This document shows, in pieces, positions 57,540-64,000 of a stretch of DNA of 64,000 bases; within the stretch, counting starts at the first letter, position 1; every line of letters starts with the position of its first letter. A program made the position numbers and the translations under genes. The stretch comes from Salminus brasiliensis (lineage: Eukaryota; Chordata; Actinopteri; Characiformes; Bryconidae). The notes under the pieces are model-generated. The model saw only the letters and a program-made list of their open reading frames with translations, was not told where the DNA came from and did no database searches. The stretch is from NCBI RefSeq assembly GCF_030463535.1, contig NC_132878.1, positions 90,257,507-90,321,506 on the forward strand. The letters run 5' to 3'.

Positions 57540-58059
57540 AGTCACCGGCGTTCACGTAAAACCACACAAACCTCAAACGTGAGTGAACTGCAGGACATGG
57601 GCCCTTTAAACCCCATAGAGTAAACAGGGCAGGCGCCCCAGTGCAGCGTTCGAGCGCTCCTCAGAAGGCTGCATCCAAATGGTTACCCAGTAAATACGAC
57701 TTCACTCTGACCGGTGCTCGCTGAAAGACACACCCACGACAGAAAAACCGAAACCACGGATGTCCGGAGAAACACACTCTGTATGTTCATTGCTACTTTA
57801 AGAAGCACATAGCTCGTGTAGAAGCACCACGAGTAATAAATGGTAGCTAGAAGTTTCCCAATTTCGTGCAGCACTTGAACGCGGCATTCCTGCTCAGCGG
57901 CGGCGGTCTGGAAACGCCTTGGTGGAAATGAAAACACGAGGGTGTGAGGAAGTCCAGTTTCGAGGGAAGTTCACGGAACACTGAAGTGTGTGAAATTACC
58001 TGCTGAATGTCTTACATGTGAGTTTCAGTCGAAGGCAGCTGTCGCTTCAACTCGACGAG
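57540..58059 (+). promoter_or_regulatory. CpG-rich probable dnase2 promoter and untranslated first exon
   Basis: CpG density rises sharply over the flanks (for example gcgttcgagcgctcc and gcggcggcggtc). A plus-strand donor (gacgag|gtaatg) lies at 58060. It could splice to the strong acceptor ttcattccctcag that immediately precedes the dnase2 ATG at 59275. Inferred, with no transcript seen. Confidence 0.45.
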
Positions 58060-58132
58060 GTAATGTATGCTCTACAGTCGTGTGCGCCAACTACGAGGCT
58101 GCTTATCCGCCAACGTGTTAGTCGAACTTGCT

Positions 58133-58219
58133 GGTCCACCTTAAATGAGACAGGTCTTCAGGCGCCTGTTCAGCGCTGCCCAGTATACTAATGCAACTGC
58201 GGGGCATTTAAGGTGGACT
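58133..58219. mobile_element. short palindromic element
   Basis: Perfect 14-bp arms, gtccaccttaaatg (58134-58147) and catttaaggtggac (58205-58218), flank a 57-bp centre. It is probably a very short MITE. Confidence 0.6.
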
Positions 58220-59274
58220 GGAGAAATTACAAAATATGCTTTATAAACTTTTTTTGTTTTAACTCGGACAGAAACTTAAAGTTTGGTAATTAAGTGATTA
58301 GTACCTGCTTAAATTCAGTGGCATTTGTTAAACCAGGCATTGAAAATGCAGTTATATATTGTAGCTATATACTGTATATACTGTCTTATGTATTTTTCCC
58401 CATGGACTCTTTATAATAACTCATTGAACTTCTGAATTTCTGGACATGATCTCAGTCATCATAATACTGTCTGTTGGCTAATATTGGCTAGAATATATAT
58501 TATTATTTAAGTTTTGTTTATTAAAAAAGTGATTTATTTATGTTCCAATTCCAATATCTTAATATGCTATTAATAATTAACAGTGTATTGCTTTTAAAGA
58601 GTTGTAATAATATTATTATGCTGTTATATTAACATTATATCACTTAAATGACAATAATATCATATATTGCAATTTTTTCTGGAACAATAAATATTTATTA
58701 TGGCAGGCCTAATTAGATGTGCCTAAATGTAAATGTGTATATATGTATATTTCATAGCTTATACAGTCATAGCTTATACAAAAAGGGATACGCAAACAAA
58801 ACCAATCCTGGGAGATTTAAGTAATATAACTAAACACATCCAACTGAAAAATGTCTTTAAAATCATAGGGATGCAGTTTTCCTGCGAGGAAAAGTTAGAA
58901 CACCCTGACATTTATTACTACTTAAAATGTCTAAAATTAGAATCAGCTGCAGGTGTTATTTTTTTGTTATTGTCAGCAATAATGGAAATCAGCCTGGAAA
59001 TCAGTCTATATGTTTGGGCCGACAGTGCAGTATTGTATGCTAATGTGCATATATACTGTGTTTTAATGTGTTTATATATTGTGTATTTACTTACTGTGAG
59101 GGGCTATGCACCTAAGGCCTTCACCCACCTTCACACCTGTGTTTAAAAAGTGATTTTATTTGATTGATTTCATTTTATAAACTTTTAAGAGACCAAAAAC
59201 ATAAACTGTTTCTATGTTTCTTTCTATTGTATGCTGAATTGTATAATAACTGATCACTGTTTCATTCCCTCAGC

Positions 59275-59369
59275 ATGTTCCTGTCCATCCTGCTACTCCT
59301 GCTTCAGCCAGCAGAGGGCGCCAACTCTTCACTGTCCTGCTATGATGACCAAGGCAATGCTGTTGACTG
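59275..59369 (+). CDS. dnase2: dnase2 exon 1: signal peptide and N-terminus
   Basis: The ATG at 59275 lies one base after a splice-acceptor-like ttcattccctcag, so a 5' UTR exon upstream is likely. The exon ends GTT GAC TG before gttggt, a weak donor. Joining restores the W of VDW. Confidence 0.82.
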
Positions 59370-62282
59370 GTTGGTTGTCACAAATGTTTTTTGTCCTAAA
59401 CGTTTATCCCCCAGATTGTCCCTCAAATAATCATGAATACAGGGTCTCGACTCCTCATTAAGTGCTTCTAACCCATCTTAGCTCACACACAGAAGCCTAC
59501 AAGCTGCTGAATAAGCTGTGTCGTTAAAGGAAATGAGTCTCTGACCCAGTTCAGTCAATATCAGGACGTTTATTCAGGCAGATTTGTGTGAAATCCCTCT
59601 TCTCTGTTTAGGTTTTACCTTTACAAACTCCCCCGCCTGCACGAAGAGCCCCCAGAGCAGGGTCTGAAGTATCTTCTACTGGAGGAGAACAGTGAAGGAT
59701 GGGTGGATGGCAGCGTGTTGGTGGGACAGAGCACAGGGGCTCTAGGGAGGACCGTTGGGCCGCTCTATGAGGTACCCTGTTCCTCTGTTAGTGCACAGCT
59801 TGCAGTAAGAGTTCCTGCTGCTCAACCTGCTCGGAATGACAATTCAGCAGCCTGTAATTGCTTTCAGTTCAGTTATTCTCCTATTCTAAATATGCTGACG
59901 TACAAACATCCCTCTCCCCTTCTTTGCAGAACTGAAATTTTGATTGAAGGCGTTGTTTTTGGCTCTCACTTGAAAGTAGTTTTGCTTATTCGACTGTCTG
60001 GTGTTTTTCAGCTGCACGCATGAGAGACAAATCAATCTCTGTTTCACAGCTACAGAAGCTGGTGGTTGACAGTTTCAGTTGCTGAAAAAGTTATGTTTGT
60101 TCTTAGGCTCCAACATCTCATTTTAGAATACACAAGTGCAGCATCGCCCCCTAATACTGCTCTATACTGCACTAAATGGGCGAAAGTTTGTGGACACCGG
60201 CTGATCTAGGGTTTCTTCCCAAATCAGGGGTATTAAGAAGGAATATTTTTAGTCTATAAGGAAGGCTTGCTGGGAGGATTTGATTGCGTTCTGGCAGAAG
60301 AGGGTTCATAGGGTTCACTCTGACCCATCCTATAGGTATTGGATGGTGCTCAATTACTCCAAAGAACCCACAGCACAGTGCTGGGGGAGCTTCATACCCT
60401 CCTTGGCTTACACTTGGCATTGGGCGTGGCGGCAAGCTTTATAGGAGAATCAGGGTTTGTTGCTCCTGGGCTCCCCCTACAGTTGGGAAGCGTAATTAAC
60501 TTTTAACACCAAAGCACACTTTTAGCGCCCCCTCATGGACAGCTGAATAGGTACATTTGTTGACAAGCTAAGAGATGCAGAAGCAGCATGTGGACTGAGG
60601 CAGTAGAGTAATATTACAGGATTCTACATTAATTTGATTTGGGTTACGCAGCGTTGCGCAGTTCTGTCGAGAGGTTTCCTACAGCTCCACCAAAGTACCG
60701 TAGTGCAGTAGCAGTGTTCCAGCCCAGAGTGGTAATGACAAATGATGCCATTCTCACTATTACAGTACAGCATGATTCTGAAGCTGCTATTTTAAGATGA
60801 AAATGCTGTGTGGTGTTGCTTTAATCCAGCTGAGTTCACTTAAAAGAAAGGGTGTCCACAAACTTTGGGACATATAATGGCAAATGAAATCTAGAAAATG
60901 TCATGTTGGTTGATCAGGACTATGCTGTGTTTCAGGAAGGTGAACTTGGGTACATCCTGTATAATGATCAACCACCGGAAAAAGGCCGTTTGGAAAATGC
61001 ACATAGGAGTGGAGGACACACCAAAGGTGAGTGGCGATACCAGGCACAGGGTTTCATGCTACAGACTTCTGACATTGCTGAAGCTGTATCTGCCTTTAAA
61101 GGTGAGGGGTGAGTTTGTGTCCAGTTGTATCACTTACATTCAGGATTCTTCAGCCTCATTTATATGCAGTCATCTCTCGACACCTGCTAAGGGAAGCTTG
61201 TGTTAAAACGTACTGTTCACACTTCTAAGTCCATGGAAACTAAGCTGCAGAAACAGTCAGTGTTTGGAAATCATCATGGTTGTGAATGCACCTACATATG
61301 ACCGCCCAATCAGCCTGCAGGAGCTGCCCATTCAGGTTGAAGTAACGGATTGTTTTGGCTCGAGCTGCTTTTATTATACAGTGCTTGAAAAGCACTATTT
61401 AACACCATAGCAACCACCTAGCAACCGTTTGGGAAACCATAGCAACCAACTAGCACCACCCCACTATAGCAACCCCCTAGCAACCACCTGGCAACACCAT
61501 AGCAATTGCCTGGAATCACCAAAGCAACCACTCGAAACACCATACCAACCACCTAGCAATCACCTGAGACTCCATAGCAACCATCTGTGACACCATAGCA
61601 ACCACTTAGCACGCCCCTTAACATGTACTTGCCACATTTCAAGCACTGTGGTAGTTCCTAAAATCTAGTTTTTTTGTTTGTTTGTTTTTTGTGTTTTTTT
61701 GTTTGCAAGACACAACACTTTCATTTACAGACACCAGTCTTATTAATTTCCAATAATGTAAAACAATTAGTCTTTAATCATATACATACAGTCCAAATGT
61801 GCTGTTTGAAATTGATAGGAAATGTTGTTTAATCTGCTAGCTGAAAATTCTGAGGAAGTTTATTTGATGTAAATGTTAATGTCATTAGTAACCATAGCAA
61901 CCAGCTCAAATTTAGCTTTCATCTGAAATAAATGAAATTGCTGTAGAACAGATTGCAAGTGGCAATCATCGGGGCCCAATCACTGTGTGCCACTGCAAAG
62001 CCAGTAGAGCCCAAATGATGGGCAGTGTTTCGCCGGCCCTGCGCAGGGCAGGGTTGAACCACTGGCCCCTGGTACTTCATTCTTCATTTGACCATTTATT
62101 TGTTATTCTCTGTGCAGGGGTTGTCATCTTTGATGGCACACAGGGCTTATGGTTGGTCCACAGCACTCCTCATTTCCCGCCTCCCAAGACTGAGGGCAAA
62201 TTCTCGTACCCTGACACTGGCATCACTAATGGGCAAAACTTCATCTGCGTCACCTACCCCTTGGACCATTTTGAGACTATAG
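59275..62282 (+). CDS. dnase2: deoxyribonuclease II, lysosomal acid DNase (3' end outside window)
   Basis: DNase II cleaves DNA of engulfed cells in lysosomes at acid pH without metal ions. Four exons (59275-59369, 59612-59771, 60936-61026, 62118-62282) give 170 codons plus one base in a continuous frame. Signal peptide: about residues 1-16 (MFLSILLLLLQPAEGA). The mature part opens SLSCYDDQGNAVDW then FYLYKLP, as in mammalian DNase II (CYGDSG...VDWFVVYKLP). Further family blocks are GYILYNDQPP, GGHTKG (H113) and LWLVHSTPHFPPP (H130). H113 and H130 have the same 17-residue spacing as the two histidines reported as important in porcine DNase II (H115, H132). The C-terminal half, with the second HKD-like region, is not found before base 64000. 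A DNase2b-type paralogue is possible; the symbol rests on overall similarity. Confidence 0.9.
59612..59771 (+). CDS. dnase2: dnase2 exon 2
   Basis: 160 bp, acceptor ctctgtttag, donor gtaccc. It encodes FYLYKLPRLHEEP, GLKYLLLEENSEGWVDG and ALGRTVGPLYE, matching the YKLP...GLQYKYLD...GW.DG block of DNase II. Confidence 0.92.
60175..60880 (+). mobile_element. F1-related and F2 MITE copies in dnase2 intron 2
   Basis: 60175-60450 is a diverged F1 copy (aagtttgtggacacc, attggatggtgctcaatt, gctgggggagcttcatac). 60560-60850 is an F2 copy (gcagtagagtaatattacag, gaggtttcctacagctccac), closing with an F1-type end (gtgtccacaaactttgggac). Confidence 0.65.
60936..61026 (+). CDS. dnase2: dnase2 exon 3: HTKG motif
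   Basis: 91 bp, acceptor tgtgtttcag, donor gtgagt. It encodes EGELGYILYNDQPPEKG and ending SGGHTK; the G of HTKG is split with exon 4. Confidence 0.93.
61404..61613 (+). repeat. degenerate minisatellite (ccatagcaaccacctagcaa-like) in dnase2 intron 3
   Basis: About ten imperfect units of roughly 20 bp built on accatagcaaccacctagca. Confidence 0.9.
62118..62282 (+). CDS. dnase2: dnase2 exon 4: LVHSxPxFPPP motif
   Basis: 165 bp, acceptor tctgtgcag, donor gtaaga. It encodes VVIFDGTQGLWLVHSTPHF, a GKFSYPDTG block and GQNFICVTYPLDHFETIG. Confidence 0.94.
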   Translation, partial: GLSSLMAHRAYGWSTALLISRLPRLRANSRTLTLASLMGKTSSASPTPWTILRL

Positions 62283-64000
62283 GTAAGAACTTGTTGGTTA
62301 AAAAAACACAAATATACTATATATATATATATGTGTACAATATGTGTACAATATACTTTTTCCTATCACAAATATTGATCAGATACTTTGTTTTGCACTG
62401 GTGCTAGAGGGCTAATGGAAGCGTATGATAACCAGCTAGCAATGTGCAATCAATGTAAAATCCTTCTTAGATATGCAGCATACTTTAGTCCATGTTAATA
62501 AATAACTGTCTGTCACATAGTGTCAGAAACCACGTAAGCAAGTCTGTTAGAGATTACTGAACGATTCAACAGGCATGCAATTTGCACAGTTCTAATTGGC
62601 AGGATATAAACTTCCATTGCGTGTTAGCTACTTTGTAGGAATTAAGAAAAATCTTGAAAATATGAATACATTTGAAGTATACATTAATAACATGCTTTGC
62701 TGTCAATTCTCAAAAGAATTGCTGTTTAATGAATGGTTGTCATGTAATGATTGGTGTCAGACAGTGTGTGGTGTAGTATTTAAACCCTGACTGCTACATA
62801 GCAGCGTTGTGCTATGACAGTTTTTCTAAAATTTCATTTAAAAAAATTGCAGTATATAGCCTTGCTAAAATTGAATCGTGACCCCAGTATCAACAATAAA
62901 CAGCCCTACTTCTTTAGCCTTGTAGCTCCAATACATAACTTAAGAAGCAATCTACAGATAAGAAACATGTCTTTCCCGATCATCTAGGCAAAGGAAAATT
63001 GTATAAATTGGATTTTTTTTAGCTAAACTGTCACTTTAAAGACAAGCACACTTTAGAGACCAACTTTAAAACATCTCTCAAATATATCTTTATCTGAACA
63101 TTAGGCCACTGTGCCGTCTGAACACATACGGGTGGACTAGTTGAGTGTGAAATTGATGCCGCTGCTTAAAATGCAAGCCACCTTTCGTTGGCTTTGTCTG
63201 TTTGTGACTAGAGCATCACGAGACAACACTCTATAGAAGCCTCCGCATTGATCACTTATGCTTTAAGAGCAAATCATGCAAAGGGTGCAGTTGCCATAGT
63301 TACGGCGAGAGTAATCCATCTATCTGGCACTGTAACCATAGTGACAGTGCCGTTCTCACCGAGCCGTAGGTTATGGCTTTCCCATCAGGTGAGTGTCATT
63401 ATGCTGATGACACTTCACAGCTGCACTTCCTTTTGTTTGCTGTGACGGGCGGCTGTTGGGCTTTGTGTATGACTGCGGCAAGGACAGTACAGATGTGTCC
63501 ACCTTACTGTTTGCAGCTAGTTCACAGCAACTTAACACTACAGATCCAGGAATGCGCAAAGGTCTTGAGCACCTGAGAATTCTGTTTAATCGTATATTAA
63601 ATTATATTTAATAATTATTTTTAATAAAGAAGCTCTTTAATTGGGTAGTATTAAACGTGTTCATTTTCTCAGAAGCACGATAAAATTCGAAATATAAATA
63701 CAAATACAAATAACTATAATACAGAAATGATTTCTTAGCCATTTCTAAACCGTCCTTAAGTACAGACACTATTATTTGTCATCATCATCCGCTATATTTG
63801 ACTGATCAGTGCTTCATTAAGTTAGATCAGGATGGATCGACTGGTGGAATTAATCAAATCTGTGCTCAGGGACATCAAGAAGAAAACCTGGAGTATGCTT
63901 GGATGATCATGTAAATTTAGACAAGTGTTCATCATCTGCAGCGTTATCACAGTAAACCATATTATTTGGATCCAAATTCAGTGTCAAAGTACAACATAGA
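62283..64000. other. dnase2 intron 4 or beyond: no further exon seen
   Basis: There is a small (TA)n tract at about 62317-62330. No block resembling the C-terminal DNase II exons was recognised before the window ends. Confidence 0.5.

Noticed and set aside
57683-57937. 84-codon minus-strand frame in CpG-rich DNA
   Set aside because: GC-rich promoter DNA has few stops by chance. No family features or splice context were seen.
58733-59146. 137-codon plus-strand frame
   Set aside because: It has no recognised motif and low-complexity AT-rich DNA. It begins in degenerate repeat-like sequence with no splice context.
61404-61613. CRISPR-like appearance of regularly spaced repeats
   Set aside because: The units are adjacent and degenerate with no unique spacers, in a vertebrate intron; it is an ordinary minisatellite.

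Overview
The window is vertebrate nuclear DNA, almost certainly from a ray-finned (teleost) fish. It has spliced genes with GT-AG introns and is AT-rich, crowded with fish-type Tc1/mariner remnants, L2-like LINE 3' ends, tRNA-derived SINEs, MITEs and (TA)n/(TTA)n microsatellites. The repeat families look otophysan (catfish/characin type), but that is only an impression. Exon models were built by hand from conserved protein blocks, splice dinucleotides and codon phase. In all four genes the frame stays open across every proposed junction.

Layout. (1) 2228-8638, minus strand: hepsin (hpn), a type II transmembrane serine protease. Seven coding exons cover the membrane anchor, a 14-residue stalk exon, the SRCR domain, the IVGG activation site and the catalytic His and Asp. 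The Ser part of the protease lies left of the window. Possible 5' untranslated exons are at about 12.3 kb and 27.6 kb. (2) 10-29 kb: no convincing coding gene; mostly repeats, plus a CCAAT-box promoter-like stretch at 27.77-27.96 kb. (3) 29565-35623, plus strand: a small Siglec/CD22-like receptor with a signal peptide, one V-set Ig domain, one membrane segment and a short basic tail (192 aa). (4) 38540-51897, minus strand: a complete ten-exon CD22/Siglec-like inhibitory receptor with a V domain, four C2 domains, a membrane segment and a tail with two ITIMs (612 aa). It converges on gene 3. (5) 59275-62282, plus strand: the first four coding exons of deoxyribonuclease II (dnase2), with a CpG-rich probable promoter at 57.5-58.06 kb. 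Its 3' exons lie beyond the window.

The hpn / CD22-type neighbourhood recalls human 19q13.1, where HPN, MAG and CD22 are near each other (established knowledge). The two Siglec-like genes form a convergent pair: the long one carries ITIMs, and the short one keeps the sialic-acid-type arginine but has no tyrosine motif in its predicted tail.

The most unusual non-coding structures are a perfect 48-bp inverted repeat with a 4-nt loop inside the last intron of the CD22-like gene, a MITE with about 90-bp arms split by a SINE between the two receptor genes, a roughly 1.1-kb degenerate satellite at 56.4-57.5 kb, and a 410-bp tandem duplication at 26.2-27.1 kb. I found no clearly new multi-gene system. 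The receptor pair and the intronic hairpin are the best leads.
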